From assembly GCA_020055645.1 (NCBI GenBank), contig CM034547.1, positions 16,834,513 to 16,898,512 of the forward strand: 64,000 nucleotides of DNA. Reading direction: 5' to 3'. This DNA is from Tomocerus qinae. Its lineage: Eukaryota > Arthropoda > Collembola > Entomobryomorpha > Tomoceridae. The notes beneath the pieces were generated by a model. The model was not told the DNA's origin. It searched no databases and saw only the letters and a list, made by a program, of their open reading frames with translations. Below are positions 14,923 through 27,300 of this stretch, piece after piece. Every line of letters begins with the position of its first letter. Position 1 is the first letter of the stretch. A program made the translations under genes and the position numbers.

Positions 14923-15208
14923 TTTTTTTGGGAAACTTGGATCTAGTCCGAGAATATTGGTCGTAGAAAGACGAAGTTGGTCTCTAAAATCGCAGAAAAT
15001 GTCAATTTATAGCAACTTGCACTTAGATTCCTAATTTTTACCTCTGGTTACGAGATATTAATTAAAATTGCAATAACTCGCAAACGAAGGTAAAAGGTAG
15101 AAATCTAAGTGCAAGCTGCTATAAATTGACATTTTCTGCGTTTTTAGAGACCAACTTCGTCTTTCTACGACCAATATTCTCGGATTAGATCCAAGTTTCC
15201 CAAAAAAA
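14923..15208. mobile_element. MITE-like foldback element, about 286 bp
   Basis: Two arms of roughly 120-130 bp are near-perfect reverse complements around a short AT-rich centre (about 15055-15080). The left arm starts TTTTTTTGGGAAACTTGG and the right arm ends with its complement. The longest matching block covers GTCGTAGAAAGACGAAG and its surroundings. There is no open reading frame. A non-autonomous inverted-repeat transposon is the simplest reading. I could not define a clear target duplication, so the superfamily is open. Confidence 0.7.
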
Positions 15209-15398
15209 GTTAAAAGCGAATATGATAGTCAAGCCCAATCGTCATTAGAAACCATACCTACCTCTTAAATAATTATTTATACTGTCAACTGTACTATATA
15301 ATATACGCAAGACGATTTATGCTGATGATTAGTTTAATCTTCAGAATTTCAATATTCTCTCAAAGTGCAATATCAAAATCTTCAGAAGTACCAAGTAC

Positions 15399-15426
15399 CA
15401 AGGAACTTGGACGTCCAAGCTCCTTG
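15399..15426. repeat. 28-bp hairpin palindrome
   Basis: CAAGGA, one mismatch, CTTGGACGTCCAAG, one mismatch, TCCTTG. A related CCTTGGTACT lies inverted about 100 bp to the right of the neighbouring AGTACCAAG, suggesting a decayed foldback. Confidence 0.6.
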
Positions 15427-15603
15427 ATAGTAGGTTAGATTTCAAAACTTCTATTGTAATTTGGAGAAATTCATGCCGTATCCGTATTTTACTTCTACTA
15501 GCCTTGGTACTGTACTATATTCTGTTTAATGGTAGCCTAGACCACAAAATCCTAAAATTTAAAATACCAATTATGTGGTTGCACATTTGGTTATGGTTAT
15601 TAT

Positions 15604-15880
15604 CAAGATGCCTCCATTACAAGGTGAAGACATAGAGGGATATTCCCCGAGTTTGCACCCAATTTGAATTCTACCTATACTGCCACAGAGAAGTAAACAC
15701 CCAAGCCGAAAGTAACCATGGTTATTTGGTTTGGGTGCCTTGGTGCCTACCTCTCTGTGGTAGAAAGTAAATACGGATTGGGTGCAAAAATCCGGGAAAC
15801 CCCCTCTATGTCTTCACCTTGTAATGGAGTTGATATTAAACAATTGCGTTACTATAGAGTGACAAATTCGAGGCATCTTG
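15604..15880. mobile_element. Second long inverted repeat (MITE-like)
   Basis: The arms at 15612 to about 15717 and about 15720-15829 are imperfect reverse complements centred on AACCATGGTT at 15714-15723. Matching blocks include TTACAAGGTGAAGACATAGA and GCCACAGAGA with its variant. An outer 11-bp pair, CAAGATGCCTC at 15604-15614 and its complement at 15870-15880, is separated from the right arm by about 40 extra bases, as if something inserted or one arm was deleted. An open frame at 15718-16062 runs through it and is judged accidental. Confidence 0.6.
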
Positions 15881-16443
15881 GTTATTATCGTTTATCTGTG
15901 CGTCTATTACTTTTGGTGGGCTATTATATTCTGCTGCTCCTTCTCGCTGCATTAGCAGTAAGTACTATCAATACCAATGCAATGAAATTGCAAATGCAAC
16001 CCAAACTGTATATAACCGATAAGTGGAATAAATCTGTATATTATAACATTTGTAACTTGTAAGCCTATGTTCTGTTCAATTTTCCTTTATTTATAAATAC
16101 AGTGGCATGATAGACAGCAAAAACTAAATAATTCATACAATCAAAAATTTTTGTCGAGTATAGGAATACTTATGGCTATATCACAAAATTATGAAATGCT
16201 TGTAATGAAAGAATAATTTGATATATAATTTTTGCTTTAAATTAGACACGGGACTTTTCTGTCACTGATAAGCTGATTCATTTTACTACTTCTATATAGC
16301 GTCTACGCTGTTGTAATCAAACTTGAAGAGTCTACGGTGTTTATGATTCTTCTTACATTCCGAAACGTAAAATAAATTATATCTCTAATCTCTGATCTGA
16401 GATAATTTTTTTGGTTTGGTACCAGTTTAGTAAACCGCATCTC

Positions 16444-18934
16444 ATGGAGGAGGAAGGTGGAAATGTGTGTACAATAAGTAGTGCAGAACACGAAGTCAAA
16501 AATGCTGATCCTTCATGTATTCCTAATGAAAATACATCTGATACTACCGCCGAGCTTGAAACGGTGACTAAATTTAACTATCTTTAATGATAATTACATG
16601 GATATCATTTTATGACTCATTTCATTTGCTTTAGTGGTGGTGAAAGCTGCACTGTACTGCAGTGTAAAGGCTCATTTCACAATGGGTTTTAGTTGCTTTT
16701 ATATGTTCTACAATTGCACTATTTTTCACTTGTAATTAATTGAATGTTAAGGAAATTAAGGAACCTATTTGCTGTTGGGAGGATTGCAAAGAAGCCTGTA
16801 ATATGAAATGCGGAGCCTGTCAAAAAGTTACGTATTGCTCTGCTGAACACCAAAAGAAACACTGGAAGGAACATCGTAAAGACTGCTGCCCCTACATTAT
16901 CAAGGAAAACGAAGAATTTGGTTCTTATTTAGTAGCAGCAAGAGATCTGAAAGCGAATGTCGAAATAATCCGTGAAGGGCCTGCTGTACATGCCCCTGTT
17001 TACAGAGAAGTGAGTTTTAATGGCCCCGATGAAGACCCGTCAACTGCGAAAGATATTTCGTTTTGTCTGACATGCTGTACTCATATGTCAGAAAGTCGCT
17101 TGTGCTCCAAATGCAGTTGGCCTATTTGCGGAATTGCTTGCGAGGATGTAAAATTTTTCTTAATATTGACTGCTAAGCTGTACCTAATAGATATTTTTGC
17201 ATGTTTTACATACGTTTGATTCATATTAGATAGAACATTATTGGCCTTAACATTATATTATTTGCTGATTACTGTTGCAGAATTTGTGCCACAGTGAGTA
17301 CGAATGTGAATACCTGTCTAAGGGCAAAATTTCATACCTCGAGGCTTTAGTGGATAAAAATGTTCAAGATGTATACAAGAGCGTATTCATTCTTCGTTGT
17401 TTAATACTTAGAGACAGAAACCCTACTGTTTGGAAAAATGTCGAGAAAACTTACATTGCAAAGGAAGAAGAATTGGAACCATCTACAGATGATAAAGAAA
17501 TTTCTAGCAATAATGTTGAACTTTACATGCAACTTATTGCTTGCTATGGGGCAGAACATCTCGTAAAAGGCTCTGATGATCTGAAGTGTGTCTTGGAATT
17601 TATTTGTTACTTGAGTGTCGGCGATACAAAAACCGTACCTTATGAAAATGGAACACGCGTTATGTAAGCAACAAAAAAATATTTATGACACTACTTCGTT
17701 TCCACATACTCACATACTCTAAATCGTTTACCTCTTGTACGTTTTCTGAGCGTTCTCTATATCTCTACTCTATTATAAGATTATCCTCTTAAATAATACT
17801 TATTAAATATCATCATTAATGACCTGCTTATTCTGTTCTGAGTACTCTATTCTCTGGTACTCATGCATGGAATATGTCTTAAATGATAAATCTTAATAGA
17901 CTTTGGGTTTTATGATGATAGGTCTGCAATTTTTATCTTTGAAAAACAGCTGATGCTTGGAAACAATAACTGCTACCCAAATGCTTCTTGGGGAATTACC
18001 TTTCCACCTTCGTTAGAAATTGTTGTTCGTTCTGCGGTTCCGATAAAAAAGGGAACAATGATATCTATTCCTCTAAATAACGAATTTGATTTATATGCCA
18101 CATATCTCCGACAATTGTATAGATGCAATGGGCGAAGAAAGCTGTGTAATTGTCAGCGCTGCTCCGATCCAACTGAATTGCAGACTAATTTGTCGTCTGT
18201 CAAATGCTTTGAATGTAAAAAAGGATATTATACTCCCCAGAACCCCACTTGTATTAAGACCGATTGGCGATGTTGTTACTGTGAAGGTACCGTGAATTGT
18301 GATGCCATATTTGATGTCATTAAGTCAACTGAAACTTCTATCCATGAAGCTCTAGATGACGGAAACATTGAAGAATTGGAGAACATTTATAATCGTTTGA
18401 TGAGATCGACATTTCATCCAAACCACTTTGTCATCGTAAATCTAAGCTACCATATTCTCAACATGCATATGCAAGATGTATTTGGTCTTAATGAATTCGG
18501 TTTGGAGAGAGTAGTTGCTCATTGTCGCAATATACTTGCTGTTGCCGATATTGTTCTTCCAGGTCTTTCAATGGTTAGAGGTAAGTATGTAAAATAATTG
18601 GTCTTAAATTAATAAATTATAAAACGTTATTCCAAACTAATACATTAACTTTTACTTTTTGCTAGCCACGATTCTTACTTTTCAAACTAAGGCTATGTGC
18701 TTGCAAATAAAAACCCTGAATTCTGATTCTAAAGCATCCATCGGTCCTAAGAAGAATGCATTAGCCAATCGACTTATGAAAGTTCGACATTATCTTTCAG
18801 ATGCATTGGAATATTATAAGACCGATCCAAACACCACACTTCCATCGGGAGAAAATATTTATGTGGAAGAACTTGAAGCTATAAAGAGCCAACTTTTCCG
18901 AACTTCAAATGAATTACAACTTCGCAATAGTTAG
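16444..18934 (+). CDS. SET and MYND domain protein, SmydA type
   Basis: Five exons give 608 residues: 16444-16563 (ATG), 16752-17147, 17281-17663, 17922-18580 and 18666-18934. The second exon starts with a MYND zinc finger (about residues 47-90, with CGACQ, TYCSAEHQKKHW, EHRKDC), then the start of a split SET domain (YLVAARDLKANVEIIREGP) and a Cys-rich insert. The fourth exon has the second SET half, LGNNNCYPNAS, then the post-SET cluster LCNCQRCSDPTE and CFECKKG. This is the layout of arthropod SmydA proteins, named after lysine methyltransferases. The usual NHSCxPN loop has become NNNCYPN, and the GTxISIPL stretch lacks the expected catalytic-site Tyr, so methyltransferase activity is doubtful. 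A 119-codon helical C-terminal part follows. The gene converges on the ligase-like gene. The ortholog is not assigned. Confidence 0.88.
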
Positions 18935-19353
18935 ATTAACTGGTAAACTCTTTTAATTTTCAGTATATGTTATAATGGTTATAGGTACAAACAGTTATAA
19001 AATAATACATTATAAAATGTGGTAATAATACATCATAATATACTCTTGATATTGTGGAGGTAGAGTGTAAAAACAACTACGTAGAAGTGTAAATTGCGGT
19101 TAGAACTAGAAAATATAGACACCTGAAAAATACTTATGACAATTATGTCATTTAAATGCGATGCCCTGAGTCCTGTGTGATCAAATAACAAAATATTTTT
19201 GTACCCTTACTTTCCCTGCACTTACAATAACAATTTAACAACGACTAGACTTTCATATTAACGTGGTTTTGTTTTGATAAATGTTATTTTTAAATGTACT
19301 TAATAAATGTGTGATAAATAATTATGGTAATTCATTTTTTGTTACCGTTATGA
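18935..19353. other. Convergent 3' ends
   Basis: AT-rich spacer between two stop codons of opposite strands. It contains several AATAAA/ATTAAA-like strings, including TTAATAAATG near 19300. No other gene is seen. Confidence 0.5.
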
Positions 19354-21361
19354 TTATGTAAATGTTAGGTTCTCGTAAATGTTTTTTAGCTCTTCATGAG
19401 AATCTAAAAATGTTTGCCACAGCACAGGAAACTGAGCTCTAATAGCTATATTTACATTTCCTCCGACTGGTATTCTTTTCTGTTTAACTGCCCACTCCGC
19501 AAATGCGATTCCTAATTTCTAAAAAAAATAATCATGACACCATGTATGTTATTACTGCTGTGTGCAACATTAGCATAACCACCAAAAAATATTAATGTCC
19601 ACTAACCCTCCAAGCAAATTTGTATTGGTCCGAAAACCCGAGCCACGTCTGGATTTCGTCCATACGTTTAGAAATCTTTTTTGTTATATCAGCAGAAGTT
19701 ATATTTGCCTTTGGATTGCACGCAAAGCATGTTTTCTCCCGAATTGAACGCAGTAAAATGTACCATGCAGTTTTCTTTTTAATAAGTCCAAATACATTAT
19801 CATCTTCGTCCATAAAGTACAAAACCTTCCCTTCATATCCAGTTTCACCTCGGATCTAAATTAAGCCGTGCAGAGCTGTTAAAAACCTGTAATCCTACTG
19901 TGTTTTATGACAATGTAGATGATAGGTAGATTTACTCACTTTTGACATAAAATCGTCAGCCGTAGAGGCAGGTATAACACTGTAGTCAACAGTTTGCAGA
20001 CCAAAACTGCGTGCTTGCTCAATTCCTTTGTCGGGAGGAATAGCACATAAAGTATCACAATCTTCATCATCACGATAAGGCGTAGTCCAACATATAAACC
20101 TATTCATGAAATCAGTATATATAATTACAGCAGTTTTCTATTAGTTACAAATCAAATATAAGTTTTACCTCAGCTCTGGGTGTTTTAAAAAACTCAAGCT
20201 TTCCACATGTTGATAGTCGGGTTGGAGTAATTCGGCAACAATCGTATACTTATATTTGCTAAAATAGGAAATTAGATCTTGTTTCTGTGCTTCGCTTACA
20301 GAATCTGTTTCTAATGTATTTCTGAAAAAAGCTTTTGCAGCACTTTTGGCAACCATATATCTACTATCTTTATACTTATCAAGGTCACCTGTAACAAAAA
20401 TGTAGGTTATATATTTTACATGTCATGGAGTTCACTTCTTGGATGATGTGAATAAGTAAATAATATCCCATGCGTACTTGAGTTCCTGGCCAATAGATGA
20501 ACATTCTTGGACCCAATGCAGAAAAAATCGGTGTTTTCAATTTTTTTATAACTTATATGAGCAGCTTCCCCATTTGCCTTAACGGTACATACTACTTTGG
20601 ATCCCGCAGTCACAGGCTAAAACACAAAAACAATATAACTCTCGCTATAATATTCAGTATTTACTTACACCATGCAGTACTACAATATTTTCTGCAACGA
20701 TTATATTATAAGCATAAATATAACAGAGAAGTTCAAATTCAGATAACATAGATAATTACTTTTATAAAATATTTCTGCCACATATTCTGAACCGCTCCTA
20801 TATCATCATCTTCATCTCCCATACCACCAGAAAACTTTCGCAATGCAAATACAAGAAATATGTATTCCGTAGTTATACATCCTTTCAAAGAATGATGAAG
20901 CTCTAGAACACAATTTCCCCGTGCTACCTGTAAAATTAGTCCATCATTCCATATGATAAATATGCATAGTATTTCTGGAATCAAATTTTTCTGATGGTTT
21001 CCTACCTTTTGTCTGAGGTCCTCATTAGCACCGTATATTTTGTCATCTGGACCATGGCCTTTTTTGCCTTGAACTTTGACATCAATTAGCGTTCCCCTGT
21101 AGCCTTTTGGCAAAATTCCTTCTGGAACATCATTCTCCGTGCATTTAACTAAGTGATGCTTCCGACACCATTCGACCCACCTAGTAAAAATACAAACAAG
21201 AAAATGGATTTTATCATTAGCCTATATTATGCATTCTAAAAGAAAACAAAACAATTCATGTGTACACATGAATCAACTTACCTTTTTGTGCCCTCTGAAT
21301 CCGGAATGTTTAAATTAACAGCATCATCCTCAGATGTCATTTTTGTTTTATCAGCCATCAT
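19354..21361 (-). CDS. RNA ligase-like nucleotidyltransferase
   Basis: Eight exons give 465 residues: 21361-21282 (ATG, or ATG at 21358), 21180-21006, 20927-20760, 20616-20436, 20388-20169, 20099-19940, 19855-19607 and 19518-19354. The nucleotidyltransferase signatures run in order: KANGE at residue 154 (motif I, the lysine that would take AMP), FFCIGSKN (motif III), YEGKVLYF at 335 (motif IV) and GLIKKK at 351 (motif V). These are covalent-lysine RNA/DNA ligase motifs. KANG resembles motif I of fungal tRNA ligases, and I believe this family is related to the 5'-phosphate RNA ligase described from amphioxus, but I cannot confirm that here. The probable role is sealing RNA ends, perhaps in tRNA splicing or repair. 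No kinase or phosphodiesterase domain is attached. The fourth intron (20389-20435) would be only 47 bp with a GTGAAC donor. The longer-exon alternative runs into a stop. Confidence 0.75.
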
Positions 21362-24336
21362 AATTACTACCTTTTTTAATCTGAAACTGTTTGAAGTATA
21401 TTGGATGTTTTCTGCAGAGCTTTAGTAGAATATTCACTTGCAAGGTTGCAACTTGCAAAAGTCACAACTGAATTACAAGGTTGTCTCAACTTGAACTTAT
21501 ATAGCTCACTCTATCCATTCCAAAGGTTTATACTGATGATTTAAGTAAGCATTCGATTTCATAAGCACTACTTTAAATAAATTATTCATGTAAAACGTAC
21601 ACAAAAGACAACTAACGACGTTTTCTACGTTCCGAAGAGTTACGTCACTTTTCTAGTACATAATTCTCTTACTTGTTGATACTCTACAAATTGTAATTTC
21701 CCATTCAAATATAATGTGCAAAGGTGGCTTGGGTTTCCATTCAGTGATGGCGATAAGTTCGCTGTAAATCCAAATGTAGTAAAGGCAGAATAGTCCCGCA
21801 TACGAAATCAATGGGCCATTCTCCGAAATGTCTAGGAGTCATTTCTTCCTAGATCGTAGATTACACAAGCTTTACTAAATTAACCAAGTGTATATTTTGA
21901 ATACGTATTTCGCTGATTAATAATTGCTTTGGTCTTTGATAATTGATATCCTATGTTGGAAGTTTGTACGAAAGAATAGGCTTTTATTTAAGAGAATTGT
22001 ATTAGATGTGTGTCTATCTATTATATTTGATACTTACCTCCATGCAATGAATAGGGCCAACGAAATTATTTTATGTAATACATTTGAAATACGTACCACT
22101 ATACTAGTGTCATTTTTTGTGGCTCACATTACGTAGGTTGGTTGGTTCACAAGTGGCAAAACAGAAAGTTTTGCGAAAGGAAGTTTAGGAACTGTTCCTG
22201 ATTTAATGAGTATAATAATATATAAATGCTTTTAATAATATAATATAAATTATAAATGGATATGCTGGTGCTATGATTTCCAAGACATAATAAATACATT
22301 AAAAATAAAGACAATCATTTACTGGTCATAATAGCAAATTGGCTCTCGAAGAAACGCTAATATTTTTTATTCTATGTTTTATATATGATAAAACGAGGTC
22401 TCTGATTAGGAAGTGACAGAGACTCCAGAAATCTTAATGGGAAACAAAGAAGGTCATATGATTTAAAGTCATTGACTCAGAGCATATTTGCAGATAGGAA
22501 GAGAATGAATAAGATACTATGCAAACAAGCATCTAGCCTCACTGGTATCTTGGAAGATCTGAATTTATACATTAGAAGGACAATATGTTTCTTTCAAGTG
22601 CCGCTGCTGCTAGTTTAATGTATGCAATCGTCCTACACAAACAATAAAACATTTTGACAACACCTACTTAGCTGAGAAAGGACAAAACATTCGGCAATAA
22701 ATCTTTATTCTGAGTCATCAAGGAAAATGTTTGAAATAATATCCGAAGCAAATATGCGGAATATGCAAGTTGCAGTTCTTAGCTTTTATCCTACTGTACG
22801 AAATGTAATTTATCTATATGAGAACGTATTAATCGTATTTTCTCATGTCGGCTACTTTAAATTCTGCGTATAATATTCTTACGTATGCTGTAGTAGGAGT
22901 AACTTGTTTAAGATTTATTACTCAGTGATGAAACAGTAATAAATATACATTGGAGTGCTTCAGTTGAATTCAGAACATTAATTCTTTCTTTTATTTCCAG
23001 GGAACATTGTAGTAACTTCAATATTCATAATGATCATGAATAAGATTCTACATACATGTAGTAACATTCAATTGTCAATACAACACAGTAAAGCGACATC
23101 GAGTTCATCATAATTGTTTTCACCTTCGTTTTAACATTAAATCCATAGGAAGTCTACGAATTACATTAACATTTACATAAACACAAACACATTACAAGAT
23201 ACTTACTCGGTTGAGTCATATTTAAGACGGCCGTATTGATACATCTTTTCATTACAATACTTACAATTAGTAGCAATTACATTTAACTATCTATGGTATA
23301 ATAGGATTTTGTTTCTAATTTTAAGAATTGAATAAATTAGGTTGTTGTAATTAACTATATATAATATTGTGTGTAGTGTACAGTAAAAAATTATAGCAAT
23401 AAAACAAAGGCCATAGTACATAATTGTCTGCGAGTGATAACGAAATAGCATTAACTAGTGAATTCTGTATAATCTCTTTCCTTACTCTAGTAAATAAATC
23501 CGTCTTATCTTTTTAACCATAATTAGCAGAAGTGCACTCATATAAAAAGCTTAGTAAATGTGGACTACAAAGGATTAAGAGCAACGATGTCCACTACTCA
23601 TGCATCAATGTACTCCGGTGAGGTAGCAAAATCTCTGGTAAGTTACGGAAATACACAAATTGAACGAATTATCTTTACATTACTTTTTCTTGTGTTCAGT
23701 TTAATTTACATAAACCTACTATTACAAACTACAAAGTTTTAGGACGCGTTTTCTACATACCCATTCAGCTATAAATACAATATAATATATTATCAAAGTC
23801 AAAACCGTTTTATATCCAGTAAATAGCGAAATTCAGTCAGGTCAGGTATAGGGTTTAACATGAACAACATTATCGAACTAATTGCTATGTATAAATATTT
23901 TATGCCTACAACATTTAATTTATGATCATAAACATTACATAGGTATTCATAGTACAATTTAATGTTATAATATCCACTTCTTTGTATTTCCTTTGTGGAA
24001 TTGTTTTGTTTCTTATTGTAGCTAACAGGGTTCAGATTCATTAAACAGGTTTTTGGAAGTGGAGAATGTTTACTAATTATAGTTACTCTAATTTGACTAC
24101 TATAGCTAATTAATACTATACTAATACTTATACCCATGCATGTAAATATCATATTGGTTTTGGTGAGGAGGGCGAAAGCAACTGAGGACGACAGTAACAG
24201 AATAGAAATAAAAATCTCTTGTTTTCCAAGAATGTAGTAATGTTCAGCCTTTTCTTGCTATTCTCCGTGGCTTTCTGTTGTGAAGAAATAAATATGTGGA
24301 TTAAGGTTTGATTGGAAAAGCTAGCTAGACAAATCA
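21362..24336. other. Intergenic, includes probable nkd 3' UTR
   Basis: AT-rich sequence between the ligase-like gene's 5' end and the nkd stop. It should contain the ligase promoter and the 3' UTR of nkd, whose end I cannot place. Only short frames without recognisable domains are present. Confidence 0.5.
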
Positions 24337-27300
24337 CTAGACGATGATCGGCGTTTCTTTCGAATAATGATGGTAATGGTGGTGAACATGTTCGTGAACA
24401 TGATGGTGTTCATGTTTCTTGACAACAGGCGGACTTCCGGGTAGGGGATTAGTAGGAATTGGATTTTTCCTTGGGGAAGAAAACTTTTTCTCACCGATGT
24501 TTTCCCTCTCTAACCAGCTTATAACTTGAGCCATTGCTCTCGCATGCTCTTGCTCTCGATTCCGATGTTTGAGTTGATGGGGAGAGGCAGTATTGGCTAA
24601 ATTGGTATTTTTATTTCTAGGTGACAAATGTTGACTGAGAATACATCCACCAAGAATTTCCACACTCTCCTCTTGATGATGGTGTAGAGTATTTGTATTA
24701 TTTTGATTGCAGCACATTTGAGAAGGAATTGCTAATGGAGATGGTTGCGTCAGGAGCTGATCTCTATCTGAGAGTAAATGGTATTTGAACAGATTTTGAC
24801 TGAGGTCGTGGGATCTCGATCTGTGATGACCATGCTTTTTACAAAGATGGTGATGTTGACCAGGGATCCCTCGGTGAACTTGGGAGTCGTACACTTTGGC
24901 ACCAAGACCAACTGGGACACGGGAACACAAATGAGTAGCATCCATCATTTTCTGTTTGCACAGGTTTTCATTCACCAGAGGTAGAACCGGGCAAGTGGGG
25001 TCAATCAAATGATTGTGAGAACAGGGGACTGAGGAATGCTGTTGATGCTGAGTGTGGTCGTGACGACAGCAAGGTGTCACATTGTTCTTCTCCATGTTCG
25101 CTTGCAGAATTTCGAACAGGTCGGGTCGCTGCAATGAACAAGCCCTCTCCCTCCACTTTTTACGATTTCGAAGGGGAGATGCGCTACAATCTCGAAATAC
25201 TTCTGGGGAAAGATTTCTACAACCTCGACATCCCAAGTGGGCTGAATTTGGTAACCGGACAGAATTAAACTTGGGCTTCTCGACATGGGAGTAACGATCT
25301 TTGTTATCTCTTTCACGACGTCCGCTGCCACCTCGCTCGCGATTTAAATTCTCTTGAATTGTAACATTTACGTTATTTCGCAACTTGGGTCGCCCGTTTG
25401 CTGGTGATGAGTTCACGTTGCCCATTTCGCCGGGAGATAAGTTGTTGTTTTTGTTGCTTGGGTGGTGGTTGTTAGAATTTGAGGCTTGCTTCTCCGGAGT
25501 TACTGTCAGTCTCACTTTGATAGTTTTCTTGCCGCCTTGAGGGACCGTTATGGAATCGTTGACTGCTCCGTAGATACTCCTCACTAGTCCAGCAATATCC
25601 TGTCAATTTCAAAAGAAACATTCCCATTTAGTATATTTATAAGGATTACATTAGTCATCTCACATGACAAGTTGACTAGAATGAAGTTAGACCTCCAAAA
25701 TAAAAGCCTCGCCCTAAGAAAACCTCTCAACCAGAACCAACATTTTCTCGATCTACCCACTACCCTACATCCTTACTAAAACAAAACTACTACTGGTATT
25801 CATACTTCATCGTACCTACATGACTTTATATAAGAAGATTCCTACCAAGTCTTAAAACTGATACACCTACTTAAGTACCTCATCATAACTGTCACTGAAA
25901 ACGACTGCTCCCTAAAAATGATTTTTACATTGGTAATTGCTATGTGATTGATAACAGTGTGGCATATTTTCAACAGAAAATAGATAAAACACTCACGTCT
26001 TTGGTAATCTTCCCGTGTCCGTCTAAATCGTAAAAAGTGAAGGAAAACTCCTTTCTTTCTTCACCGGATTCACTTCCTTCCACATGAACATCACATTCGA
26101 AATCCTAAACAGAAATACAAAAATCTATTAACTTCAAGTCAAACATTATTTTCTCTTAGCATATCTTAGATAAGTCAACAGCCCATTTCCATACAACGAA
26201 AATCTTACGCAAAACATAAATATTTCGTCTCACACCCAAAATTCAACCAAACCCATTTATGTCTGAGCACAATATCAAGAGTCAAAACCAGACGATGATA
26301 TCGAGGAGTATGACTTGTTAAATTGCCTTACCCATATCTCCCTAAACTCAAGTTATGCTGACTATAGTCAGAATATTTACATGCACTAGATTTCCCTTCG
26401 CCACTAAGATATTCGAGCTGAGCAGACTGAATTTCTGAAGAATTTAATGCAGGCAGGGCTTTACAATTCAGAAGAATCTATCTACACCAACTAACTCAAC
26501 TAAATAATGAAAACATCAGATTGAGCGTTTTTGTTTTATTCGGATAAAGTTCCAAGAGACTGTCATACAGAGAAGAATAAAATGTATTTGTAAAAAGCAA
26601 CCCCTGCCAATTTGCATAGAGCATTTCTTCACAGTCTTGCTAAGAGATACGCCACAGAAAGGTTTACAGCATTCATAAACTGGATTTTCTACAGAGGAAA
26701 CTCAAGGATGTGGATGTCACTGCTCTGCCGGTGCATAATAAGCTAAGTCATTTAAATCTTGATTCGAGATTAAAGATAAAACTCAATTCGATTCAACTCA
26801 TTCAAAAACAGTCGGCGGAGAGACAAAAAGGATGAAAGTCTACATTAAAGGAAGCTTGGCTGGTTATGGTTGGTCTGACTTGACTTCTTCTCATCCTGAT
26901 AATACATATGTGTGTACATACATGTACCGAGTATATGTACTTCTTACCAAACCAATAGATACTTCGTCTGATACAGTCACTCTGTGTTAACTCCCAGCTA
27001 ACTTACTGGCACGACTAAATCAAAGATCCAATGACCTTTGAATTTGCACATTATTATACGCTTGGAAGAGCAAACGTGTAGCATCTCTGTAGAAGTAAGC
27101 TAAAGACAATCTACTACCTCATCTCATTGGGCTTGCCTTGTCGTCATGTTGTAATATATTTTTTAACCAATGTACATAGTAGTTGTAAATATGCAAATCA
27201 TTTCTTTATGATTATTTCGTATCTTCCCTTGGCTCCTCATCAAATTACCTACTTACGCGTACATTATACTTACTATCACTATACTCATCTTACGACTGAC

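Larger units (their letters stand above)
13609..16443. other. Spacer between PIKfyve and SmydA-type gene
   Basis: Divergent spacer holding the likely promoters of both flanking genes. No protein gene is supported. It carries several inverted repeats listed separately and a shorter one at 14654-14674 (AGAGAAAGTA, one base, TACTTTCTCT). Confidence 0.6.

Noticed and set aside
15718..16062. 114-codon plus-strand frame with a hydrophobic stretch
   Set aside because: Starts at the centre of an inverted repeat and has no recognisable domain; likely chance.
24750..25331. Several frames of 60-85 codons on both strands
   Set aside because: Shadows of the last nkd exon, whose frame is supported by splice phase and family motifs.
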